Program-made: the position numbers and the translations under genes | Assembly: GCF_900100365.1 (NCBI RefSeq) | Contig: NZ_FNKU01000001.1 | Location: forward strand, 620,001 to 684,000 | DNA length: 64,000 nucleotides | Source: Pseudomonas cannabina | GTDB lineage: Bacteria > Pseudomonadota > Gammaproteobacteria > Pseudomonadales > Pseudomonadaceae | Reading direction: 5' to 3' | Notes under the pieces: model-generated | Seen by the model: the letters and a program-made list of their open reading frames with translations, nothing else | The model's database searches: none | What the model was told of the DNA's origin: nothing | Part shown: positions 26,780-34,328 of the stretch, piece after piece | How the letters are laid out: each line of letters starts with the position of its first letter | How positions within the stretch are numbered: position 1 is the stretch's first letter

Positions 26780-27634
26780 GGTCTGTTCCCGTTTGCACGT
26801 AACCCATTGATCCTTATGAGAACAGCCCCGTATTGTTGGAGTTCTCACACAACACCAATACGAGCCTGCAATGCCCCGATTAATGCTCAGTGATGAGCAC
26901 TGGCCGAAGCTACGAGAAATTTTGCTACACGAATCGATCTACAACAAGCGAGATTTGCGCACCACGGTTGAAGGCATGCTGTATCGCATGCGTGTGGGTT
27001 GCCCTTGGCGAGACCTGCCGAAAGCGTTTGGAAACTGGAGCAAGGTCTACAAGCGGTTCAATGCCTGGTCTGCTTCAGGCAAGTGGGTCAAGGTGCTTGA
27101 GGTGCTGATGACTGATCCTGACATGGAGTGGGTCTTCATTGATGGCAGCTATGCCAAGGCTCATCAGCACAGCGCAGGTGCTGCCAGCACGCAGGACCAG
27201 GCCATCGGAAAAAGCCGAGCCGGTAACACCAGCAAGATTCACCTGGCTGTAGACGCTTGTGGGCTGCCTATTGCATTTGACGTGACCGCAGGCCAGACCA
27301 ATGATTGTTCGCAGGCGGCCTCGTTGATTGCCAAGGTGCCCGATGCAGAAGTGATCATTGCGGACAAGGGCTACGACACTGAAGCGATACGGGCTCAGGT
27401 CGAGCAGCAAGGCAGCAAAGTGGTGATTCCACGAAAGCGCAATTCTCTGAAAGGGAACGCAGATCTGGACAAAGGGTTATATCGCAATCGACATCTCGTA
27501 GAAAACGCCTTCGCCCGGTTGAAGCATTTCCGGGCGGTGGCTTCTCGATTTGACAAACTCAAGAGAAACTATGAAAGCGTCATAGCAATGGCCTGCGCTT
27601 TTCTGTGGCTACCAATGTGAAACGGGAACAGACC
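26780..27634 (+). mobile_element. IS5-superfamily (IS427-like) insertion sequence, 855 bp (TSD CTAG)
   Basis: Ends GGTCTGTTCCCGTTT and its reverse complement. CTAG lies on each side (26776-26779, 27635-27638). Confidence 0.88.
26871..27620 (+). CDS. IS427-group transposase
   Basis: A 249-residue intact transposase. It has an N-terminal DUF4096-like segment (LMLSDEHWPKLREIL ... VGCPWRDLPKAFGNW), then the DDE core: VFIDGSYAKAHQH, IIADKGYDTEAIR and HLVENAFARLKHFRAVASR. It is transcribed in the same direction as the host exporter. One copy is seen in this window. Confidence 0.92.
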   Translation: MPRLMLSDEHWPKLREILLHESIYNKRDLRTTVEGMLYRMRVGCPWRDLPKAFGNWSKVYKRFNAWSASGKWVKVLEVLMTDPDMEWVFIDGSYAKAHQHSAGAASTQDQAIGKSRAGNTSKIHLAVDACGLPIAFDVTAGQTNDCSQAASLIAKVPDAEVIIADKGYDTEAIRAQVEQQGSKVVIPRKRNSLKGNADLDKGLYRNRHLVENAFARLKHFRAVASRFDKLKRNYESVIAMACAFLWLPM

Positions 27635-27638
27635 CTAG

Positions 27639-28847
27639 GGAGGCGCTGCAAAAATAGCCAACTGTCCCCACCCTTGGCACACTAAGTTCCTTCAACAGCC
27701 TCCCTCTCCGTGAGCGTTACGCGCGTGCAGAAGACCTTCTCCGAACTCGAATATACCGGCAAGAAAAAGCAGACTCGCCGAGATCGCTTCCTGGCTGACC
27801 TTGAACAGTTGGTGCCCTGGGCCCTGCTGGAGGCGCAAGTGGCGCCGTTTTATAGCAACACCGCAGGCAAGCGCGGACGCCCTGCGATAGGGGTGTCGCG
27901 CATGTTGCGCATGTACGTCGTGCAGCAGTGTTTCGGTTTCTCCGATGAAGGTTGCGAAGATGCCGTCTACGACAGCCAGGCCATCCGCGGTTTTATGGGT
28001 ATCGACCTGGGTCGCGAGTCTGCACCGGATGCCACCACCTTGCTGCGTTTTCGCCGCTTGCTGGAAGTCCATCAGCTAACCCGGCTGCTGTTTGAAACGA
28101 TTAACCAGCATCTGGCCAGCCGGGGGCTGCTGCTCAAGGAAGGCACTATCGTCGACGCTACTCTGATCGCCGCGCCGCCCTCGGTCAAGAACCGAGAAGG
28201 CAAGCGTGATCCTGAGATGCATCAGGCCAGGAAAGGCAATCAATGGCACTTTGGGATGAAGGCCCACATTGGTGTAGACGCCACGTCGGGGCTGGTGCAC
28301 AGCGTAGTAGGGACGGCCGCTAACGTGGCGGATGTCACCCAGGTTGGCCAGTTGCTTCACGGTGACGAAACCTATGTTTCGGGTGACGCTGGATACACCG
28401 GTGCGGCCAAGCGACCGGAGCATGCTGAACGGGACGTTATCTGGTCGATTGCAGAACGGCCAAGCAGTTACAAGCAGCACGGCGAAGGCAGCGTGCTGTA
28501 TCGGGTCAAGCGCAAAATTGAATATGCCAAGGCGCAACTGCGTGCCAAGGTCGAGCACCCCTTCCAGGTAATCAAGGTGCGCTTCAATCATCGCAAGGTT
28601 CGCTACCGTGGGCTGGAAAAGAATACAGCGCAGTTGTTCAGTTTGTTTGGGTTGGCCAATCTGATGCTGGCCAAGCGGTATTTACAACAGACGGCAGGAT
28701 AAATCCGTCTGAAAGGCGGGACTGGCCCGCCTTTCAGCAAAATGAGGGCAGAAATCTGCTCGAGAAACGTAAAATAAGGCCGGCAGGTTGAAAAAAACCG
28801 GCTTGGAAATGGGGACGGTGCGAACGGGTTAATTGTTCAGCGCCTCC
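27639..28847 (+). mobile_element. IS5-family element A, copy 1, 1,209 bp (TSD CTAG)
   Basis: Left end GGAGGCGCTGCAAAAATAGC; right end, reversed, GGAGGCGCTGAACAATTAAC. CTAG stands on both sides. The terminal 10 bases equal those of the 99-bp MITEs. Identical-length copies lie at 57455-58663 and 61645-62853. Confidence 0.93.
27710..28702 (+). CDS. IS5-family transposase (element A, copy 1)
   Basis: A 330-residue intact transposase, GTG start. It has the IS5 pattern: FSELEYTGKKKQTRR, GKRGRPAIGVSRMLRMYVVQ, and DDE residues in TIVDATLIAAP, VSGDAGYTGAAKR and KVEHPFQVIKVRFN. Because the ends of this element match those of the 17 small MITEs, this enzyme is the likely driver of their movement; that link is inferred from ends and target sites only. 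Confidence 0.93.
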   Translation: MSVTRVQKTFSELEYTGKKKQTRRDRFLADLEQLVPWALLEAQVAPFYSNTAGKRGRPAIGVSRMLRMYVVQQCFGFSDEGCEDAVYDSQAIRGFMGIDLGRESAPDATTLLRFRRLLEVHQLTRLLFETINQHLASRGLLLKEGTIVDATLIAAPPSVKNREGKRDPEMHQARKGNQWHFGMKAHIGVDATSGLVHSVVGTAANVADVTQVGQLLHGDETYVSGDAGYTGAAKRPEHAERDVIWSIAERPSSYKQHGEGSVLYRVKRKIEYAKAQLRAKVEHPFQVIKVRFNHRKVRYRGLEKNTAQLFSLFGLANLMLAKRYLQQTAG

Positions 28848-28851
28848 CTAG

Positions 28852-28951
28852 GGAGGCGCTGATTTATTCGATTTTTCGTCCCTGCAACGCTCTGGAGGCC
28901 TTGATTTATCTGGGGGGCAACAGCTGGGTTTTAGAATAAATCAGCGTCTCC
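28852..28951 (+). mobile_element. MITE copy 4 (TSD CTAG)
   Basis: 100 bp (one extra G in an internal G-run), last element of the array in the exporter gene. The right CTAG is at 28952-28955. Confidence 0.95.
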
Positions 28952-29103
28952 CTAGGTGAGCTTATCGGCGTGCGATGGCTGTTTGTCGTTACCGGCGTGT
29001 TAGGCGGACTGATTTGCCTGATGGGATTTTTTTCAACCGCCGTGCGCCGTCTTGAAGACGGCACGCACTATTGATGCCCTCTCACAAATAACGTTCATGG
29101 CAT

Positions 29104-29132
29104 GGAACCGATAACGACTTTTTGGCCACTTA
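29104..29132 (+). promoter_or_regulatory. hrp box (HrpL promoter) of the amidinotransferase operon
   Basis: GGAACC-N16-CCACTTA, a perfect consensus, 30 bases after the exporter stop. An IS relic now separates it from the first gene at 30023. Confidence 0.88.
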
Positions 29133-29205
29133 CATGGTTTAAGGACATTCCGATGCATACACTCTAGGTTTGGCAGAGTGTTTGATCTCAACCGCAGGGA
29201 CACCC

Positions 29206-29844
29206 GATGAAGCAGATGATCTTCGCCGACGCCGAGTACGCTGATAAATGTAAGCAAGCCTCTAAAGAGCGTTTTCTGACCAAGCCTCATTATCCAAAAT
29301 GCGAATGGGTTCGTCCGGCCTTTCCGTCGATGGCCGTGCTGCGCATAAAACATGATTAAGCAGGCGGGATCAGCGGTAATGCGGGTTACACCGGCGTGGA
29401 CAAGCATCAGGATCGTCAAATTATCTGGTCGATTGTTGTACGTCCGAGCCGCTGCAAAAAGCTTGGTGAGACAAGTTGGATCGTGCAGGTGCATTGCAAA
29501 ATCAAGTACGCGAAAGCCCAGTACGCGCAAAGGTCGAACATCCGTTCGCGTGATCAAGCGCCAGTTTGGGTATACGAAAGTGCGGTTTCGCGGGCGCTCT
29601 AAAAACACCGGGCAACAGGCCGCGCTCTTTACCCTGTCGAATAATTGGGGGGTGCGAAAGCGCCTGCCGGGGATAGGGAAGTTGCACCTAAGTGTGGAAA
29701 ACGTCTTGGGACTGTGCTAATCGACAAAAACTTAATGAATTAAACGCGGGAAAGGTCTGATTGTCTGATATGACGGGGAATTTTTTGAACCTCAGGCTAC
29801 TAAAAGGTGATCAAAAGTTGATGCCTGCTTCAGACCTTCCTCAA
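29206..29844 (+). pseudogene. Decayed IS5-family transposase and element
   Basis: Starts like the transposase of the 25582 element (ATGAAGCAGATGATCTTCGC) but has stops, frameshifts and a central deletion. Recognisable pieces include NAGYTGVDKHQD and VIKRQFGYTKVRFRG in different frames. It ends with the element terminus CTTCAGACCTTCC near 29844. It lies between an hrp box and the amidinotransferase gene. Confidence 0.8.
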
Positions 29845-30022
29845 CGCGTTTAATGAAACAACCTGGAGGTGCCATGGTGTAATCATCTACCTGCTGACGC
29901 TATGAATGTCTGAATAACGTGAATCTCAGGATGCAGCGCTTGGCTGTGAAGGTCATACGTTTAAATGCGCCCCTTCAGTCAATATAGCGGCGTTTAAAAT
30001 CGATAGAAAAACAAGGTCAACC

Positions 30023-31123
30023 ATGTCATATCAAAAAGCAGAACCCGCTTACTTCACAACGACCCAAAGCCCAGTAGAGGTTTATACAGAATGGGACCCG
30101 TTGGAGGAGGTTATCGTCGGAATCATGGATGATATTCGTGTCCCGGATTGGGACATCGGCCTAAAAGCAATTATCCCGAAAGAATCCAGTGATTTTTTTA
30201 TGACGTACTCCGGGCGACGCTTCCCAGAGGAGTTGCTTGTTAAAGCCAGGCAAGAAGTCAACACCTTGGCGCGAATATTGGAAACTGAAGGCGTTCGCGT
30301 AAAAAGGCCCAATGAGTCAAATCACCACCAACCCATCATGACGCCGCACTTTACAACGGGCGGAACCTTTTACTCCGCCATGCCCAGAGATTGTCTTTTC
30401 GCAATCGGCAAAAAAATCATTGAAGTACCCATGGCTTGGCGAAGCCGTTACTTCGAGACCTTCGCGTTCCGCGACCTGTTGAACGACTATTTCAGTCAGG
30501 GCGCCGAGTGGATCGCGGCCCCCAAGCCCATGCTGAAGGACGATGTCTGGCAACCGAATTATGATTTCGAACAAGAACTTCCGTTTCGTTCTATTATCAC
30601 GGAGGTGGAGCCGCTGTTTGATGCCGCCGATTTTATGAAAATGGGCCGGGATATTATCGGGCAGCGCAGCCATGTGACGAACAATAAAGGCATTGAATGG
30701 TTGCGTAGAACCTTGGGTCCGGACTACCGCGTGCACATCTATGAGTTTGAAGAGCCGGGCCCCATGCACATTGATACAACGATATTGCCGTTAGCACCGG
30801 GCCGCGTACTCATCAATAAAGATTGGGTGCCACAGATTCCTGATATTTTCAAGGACTGGGAAATTCTCAATCCGCCCCCCTCCAACCTCCCGGATGACCA
30901 TCCTTTGTTCATTACGTCGAAGTGGATTCACACGAATGTCCTGATGCTTGACGAGCGGACTGTCGTGGTCGAGAAAGATGAAGAGGCGCTCATCTCCGCT
31001 TTCCGCAAATGGGGCTTTGAAACCATTCTTTGCCCTTTCAAGCACTTCCAATCCTTCGGCGGGTCGTTCCATTGTGCCACTTTGGATGTTAAGCGACGGG
31101 GAGGACTGCACCGTTATATTTGA
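30023..31123 (+). CDS. Amidinotransferase (glycine/lysine amidinotransferase family)
   Basis: A 366-residue enzyme that transfers the amidino group of arginine to an amine, as do AGAT, the phaseolotoxin enzyme AmtA and CyrA. The family start EWDPLEEVIVG is at residues 23-33. The catalytic triad is present: Asp203 (FDAADFMKMGRD), His249 (GPMHIDTT) and Cys351 (SFGGSFHCATLDVKRRGG). ATG 30023 follows a plausible ribosome site (AAGG). Two ATP-grasp genes follow in the same direction. With the MFS exporter and hrp boxes upstream, this suggests an HrpL-controlled small peptide or guanidino compound. The exact substrate cannot be read from sequence. Confidence 0.9.
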   Translation: MSYQKAEPAYFTTTQSPVEVYTEWDPLEEVIVGIMDDIRVPDWDIGLKAIIPKESSDFFMTYSGRRFPEELLVKARQEVNTLARILETEGVRVKRPNESNHHQPIMTPHFTTGGTFYSAMPRDCLFAIGKKIIEVPMAWRSRYFETFAFRDLLNDYFSQGAEWIAAPKPMLKDDVWQPNYDFEQELPFRSIITEVEPLFDAADFMKMGRDIIGQRSHVTNNKGIEWLRRTLGPDYRVHIYEFEEPGPMHIDTTILPLAPGRVLINKDWVPQIPDIFKDWEILNPPPSNLPDDHPLFITSKWIHTNVLMLDERTVVVEKDEEALISAFRKWGFETILCPFKHFQSFGGSFHCATLDVKRRGGLHRYI

Positions 31124-31209
31124 GGGCCTTGCCTAAGTGTGTGCAGGGCCTGAAGGCCCTGCCACTGACAAAGACATTTTCAATCGGACACAGACGATAG
31201 GAACTCGAC

Positions 31210-32463
31210 ATGCGCCCTACAAAAAAAATACTTGTGGTTTCTTCCGAACTGGATGCCGCGAAAACGGTACGCGACGTCAAAACCATGTACCCGTCTGCCA
31301 CGTGGGATTTTATCTTCCTGTTGGAGGATTTTCTGGGAGTGGCCAACGATGAGCTGAAGTGCCCTGAACACTTTATCGTGCGCGACTTCGCCGACACAGC
31401 CGGGGTGATGGCGGTGCTGGAAGTGATCGCCCAGCAGCACGTTATCTCTCAGGTTGTCCCCAGCGATGAATTTTCTGTTTACATTGCTGCATTGGCCAAT
31501 GACCGCTGGGATCTTCCCGGTATAACCCGTGAAAAAGCCAAATCTTTTCGTGACAAAAAAGCAATGAAGGAAATCGCTCAACACGCCGGTATCAGGACTG
31601 CGCGGGAAATCACCTTGTCCGACATCGAGGGCGGGCATGTTGAATTTCCTGTGGTCGTTAAACCGCGCTCTCTGGCAGGTTCAATGGGCGTCAAAATCAT
31701 TACTGAAGCAAAACAACTGGCGGAAATGGATGTCGACTGGGGAGCGGCTTACCGAGATATGGATGAGCGTCAGTACATGATTGAACAGTACAACCCTAAT
31801 ACGATTTATCATATTGACTGCATTGTTCTTAAGGGCCACCTATCTTTTATTTCAGTCGGTCAGTACTTGGGTAAGCCTATTGACTTTTTGCAAGAAAAGC
31901 CGGTCGGAGTATTGTCTGTACCTGATCAGGCCGTCGAAGATACGTGGCGACCCTTTGCTGAATCCGTGATTAACGCTTTTGAAGCCCCTGAGGGGGTTTA
32001 TCACATTGAAGCCTTTGCCGATGCCGGCTTCGGCTTAGAGTTATTGGAAATTGCTTATCGTCCTGGCGGAGCAGCGATTGTAGAAATGATTGAGATGGTG
32101 CATGGGCTGAATTTGAAATGCATTCACTTAGCGGCGCAACTTGGGCTCGTCGATTATGTCGATTCGCAACGTCAGGAAGAGGCGTTTGGTTATATGACTT
32201 TTCCAAAAAAGCATCTTTCTACTGAAGCGCTTTACGTTACTCAGATTTTCTTGCCCGCCCTCGAAAGCATGCCGACCTTGACAACCCACGTAGTGCCGGC
32301 TCTAGGTGACATCGCATCAGGTGAATTCTACTGTTACAAGGATTCGCTGGGATCCTTCGTATTTTGTGGAGACCGTGACCTTGTCTTACGGGATGTGTAC
32401 TACCTGAGCGAACATTACTCGGTACAGGTCGCCGCGAAAAACAGCCCTCCGTTTGAGGAGTGA
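31210..32463 (+). CDS. ATP-grasp ligase 1
   Basis: A 417-residue ATP-grasp carboxylate-amine ligase. It has a Rossmann-like N-terminal domain (KKILVVSSELDAAKTV), then the ATP-grasp fold: FPVVVKPRSLAGSMGVKII (nucleotide-binding Lys), the YMIEQYN segment, and the metal-binding end VYHIEAFADAGFGLELLEIA with RPGGA. Such enzymes join amino acids without a ribosome. It lies 86 bases below the amidinotransferase and 52 above a close paralogue, so all three probably form one operon. Substrates unknown. Confidence 0.88.
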   Translation: MRPTKKILVVSSELDAAKTVRDVKTMYPSATWDFIFLLEDFLGVANDELKCPEHFIVRDFADTAGVMAVLEVIAQQHVISQVVPSDEFSVYIAALANDRWDLPGITREKAKSFRDKKAMKEIAQHAGIRTAREITLSDIEGGHVEFPVVVKPRSLAGSMGVKIITEAKQLAEMDVDWGAAYRDMDERQYMIEQYNPNTIYHIDCIVLKGHLSFISVGQYLGKPIDFLQEKPVGVLSVPDQAVEDTWRPFAESVINAFEAPEGVYHIEAFADAGFGLELLEIAYRPGGAAIVEMIEMVHGLNLKCIHLAAQLGLVDYVDSQRQEEAFGYMTFPKKHLSTEALYVTQIFLPALESMPTLTTHVVPALGDIASGEFYCYKDSLGSFVFCGDRDLVLRDVYYLSEHYSVQVAAKNSPPFEE

Positions 32464-32515
32464 CATTCCCCTTTGCGCAATTAATGATAACCACATTTAA
32501 AAGAGCTATCAGGTC

Positions 32516-33760
32516 ATGGACAAAAATAAGCCAAACACTATTCTGATCGTCTCTTCCGAACTGGATGTAAGCGAGGTGGTCTCCCGAATCAGGAGTCTCT
32601 ACCCGATCCCTGCCTGGACGTTCATCTACCTTCTGGAGGATCTTCTGGGGCAGGCGGGAGAGGAGCTGAATCGCGATGGACACTTTGTGATCCGAGACTT
32701 TGCCGTTCACACCGAGGTCGAAAAGGTATTCGGCCAGATTGCAACGAAATATTCCGTCACCGCCGTCATTCCGAATGACGAGTTTGCGGTATACATTGCT
32801 GCATGGGCCAACGACTGTTGGCAGCTGCCTGGATTGACGTTTGACGTGGCGACACGGTTCCGTGATAAAAAGCGAATGAAACACATTGCCCAAACGTTCA
32901 ATATCCCGACAGCAAAAGAACTGTCGCTTGATGACATTACGCGTGGAGAGGTGACGTTTCCGGTTATTTTGAAGCCTCGGTCTCTGGCGGGCGCTGTAGG
33001 GGTCAGAATCATTACTAAGGCCCAGCAACTTTCTGAGGCATATGCCACCGAAAGTGATGACTATCAGGATATGAACGAGCACCAGTATCTTATTGAGACT
33101 TACAATTCACAACCCCTTTATCAAATTGATGCGGTGGTTCTAAAAGGGCAGCTGGCGTTCCTGTCTGCAGGTGAGTACCTAGGTAAACCCATCGATTATC
33201 TGGCCGAATGTCCACTGGGATATTTTTCACTTGCAGAAGACGATCTACACACCCTATGGCGTCCATTCATCGAGCGAGTGTTGTCCGCTTTTGAAGGGCC
33301 TGATGGTGTTTACCATATTGAAGCGTTTGGTGATGCGGGCGACGGATTTGAATTACTTGAGATTGCCTATCGGCCCGGTGGGGCTTCCACTGTCGATATG
33401 ATAAAAATCGCTTATGGAATAGACCTGCGTTTCATTCATCTTGCCGTCCAGTTAGGGCTTGTCGATGCCTTGCACGTTGACCGTAAGGGCGAGGCGTTTG
33501 GCTATATGACGTTCCCTAAAAAACACTTGGCCAAAGAAATGCTTTATGTCACTCGGGTTTCACTGTCGAGTATGGAAACCCTGCAAACACTGAAGATGAA
33601 GAAAATTGCGCAGGTAGGCGATATCGCTTCAGGTGAATTTTTCTGCCACAAGGATTGTTTGGGGGCCTTTGTATTCTGTGGCGATCGAGGCAGCGTCGCT
33701 CATGACTTGAAATATGTTGAGGAGCATTATCAAGTGCATGCAGAAGCTGCGCGTGGTTGA
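32516..33760 (+). CDS. ATP-grasp ligase 2
   Basis: A 414-residue paralogue of the preceding gene with the same landmarks: TILIVSSELDVSEVV, FPVILKPRSLAGAVGVRII, YLIETYNSQ, and VYHIEAFGDAGDGFELLEIA with RPGGAS. The pair looks like an old tandem duplication that has diverged. Two ligases would allow two successive peptide-type bonds, so a tripeptide-like product containing the amidinotransferase product is a reasonable guess. The gene ends about 115 bases before a MITE and the hopD1-hopQ1 unit. Confidence 0.88.
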   Translation: MDKNKPNTILIVSSELDVSEVVSRIRSLYPIPAWTFIYLLEDLLGQAGEELNRDGHFVIRDFAVHTEVEKVFGQIATKYSVTAVIPNDEFAVYIAAWANDCWQLPGLTFDVATRFRDKKRMKHIAQTFNIPTAKELSLDDITRGEVTFPVILKPRSLAGAVGVRIITKAQQLSEAYATESDDYQDMNEHQYLIETYNSQPLYQIDAVVLKGQLAFLSAGEYLGKPIDYLAECPLGYFSLAEDDLHTLWRPFIERVLSAFEGPDGVYHIEAFGDAGDGFELLEIAYRPGGASTVDMIKIAYGIDLRFIHLAVQLGLVDALHVDRKGEAFGYMTFPKKHLAKEMLYVTRVSLSSMETLQTLKMKKIAQVGDIASGEFFCHKDCLGAFVFCGDRGSVAHDLKYVEEHYQVHAEAARG

Positions 33761-33878
33761 TAGACAGTACCCGTCCGGGCATCCCGGCTTGAATCAAACC
33801 GGTCGCAAGTTATGTGGCAGCAACTGATCTGTCTCGCATCGCCCGATGCATCGGCTGGCGCGTGAGAACCTTCCTTAA

Positions 33879-33977
33879 GGAGCCGCTGATTTATTCGATT
33901 TTTCGTCCCTGCAACGCTCTGGAGGCCTTGATTTATCTGGGGGCAACAGCTGTGCTTTAGAATAAATCAGCGTCTCC
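33879..33977 (+). mobile_element. MITE copy 5 (TSD TTAA)
   Basis: 99 bp between TTAA at 33875-33878 and 33978-33981. It abuts the left end of the hopD1-hopQ1 unit. Confidence 0.94.
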
Positions 33978-33982
33978 TTAAG

Positions 33983-34205
33983 TGTAGCGGCTTGCAATCG
34001 GAAACGACCGTGCTCGCAATCAGCACACTTTTCGGCTCAGATTAACTGCGACTGACGCAGCCCTCTGGCTCACATTAGTTGCGAGCAAGCTTGCATTCAA
34101 CTGCGTCTGCTTGCATTACATCGCTGGCAACTCACATTAGCTGCGAGTGAAAATGAGCGGGGCAGATCGGCAAATCCGCCGTGAGCATTTCGTCGCGCAG
34201 TGTGT
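33983..34205 (+). repeat. Left inverted end of the effector unit
   Basis: Contains spaced copies of a motif like GGCTCAGATTAACTGCGA. Its inner part encodes, on the minus strand, the residues TLRDEMLTADLPI, matching the end of the fragment at 38117-38368 (ELRDKMLAAGLPI). No gene lies between here and hopD1 except the promoter. Confidence 0.75.
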
Positions 34206-34261
34206 CCATGTCAGTGGTGTGCTTCCCACTCGACGCATTCGCCGATTTTGAGTCTGTCTTT

Positions 34262-34289
34262 GGAACCCAAGAGCCCTTGCGACCACACA
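34262..34289 (+). promoter_or_regulatory. hrp box (HrpL promoter) of hopD1
   Basis: GGAACC-N15-CCACACA, a perfect consensus, 39 bases before ATG 34329. Confidence 0.93.
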
Positions 34290-34328
34290 TTGGATCCGAT
34301 TAATTCATCCGGGACAGCTGATAGCGCT

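Larger units (their letters stand above)
23021..29074 (+). pseudogene. MFS exporter, split by a nested transposon array
   Basis: A 12-helix major-facilitator efflux protein of the EntS/MefA-like kind, probably the exporter for the product of the amidinotransferase/ATP-grasp genes downstream. Codons 1-391 lie at 23021-24194, including FADRYSRRVL after helix 2. The last 39 codons (ELIGVRWLFVV to the TGA at 29072-29074) lie at 28956-29074. Joining the two across one CTAG restores 430 residues without a frameshift. About 4.8 kb of IS and MITE sequence separates them. The hrp box at 22918 places it under HrpL control. ATG 23006 is an alternative start. The broken protein lacks its last one to two helices and is probably inactive. 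Confidence 0.88.

Noticed and set aside
23021..33760. Phaseolotoxin (argK-pht) cluster
   Set aside because: An amidinotransferase and ATP-grasp genes recall it, but argK and the pht gene set are absent and the genes are HrpL-linked.
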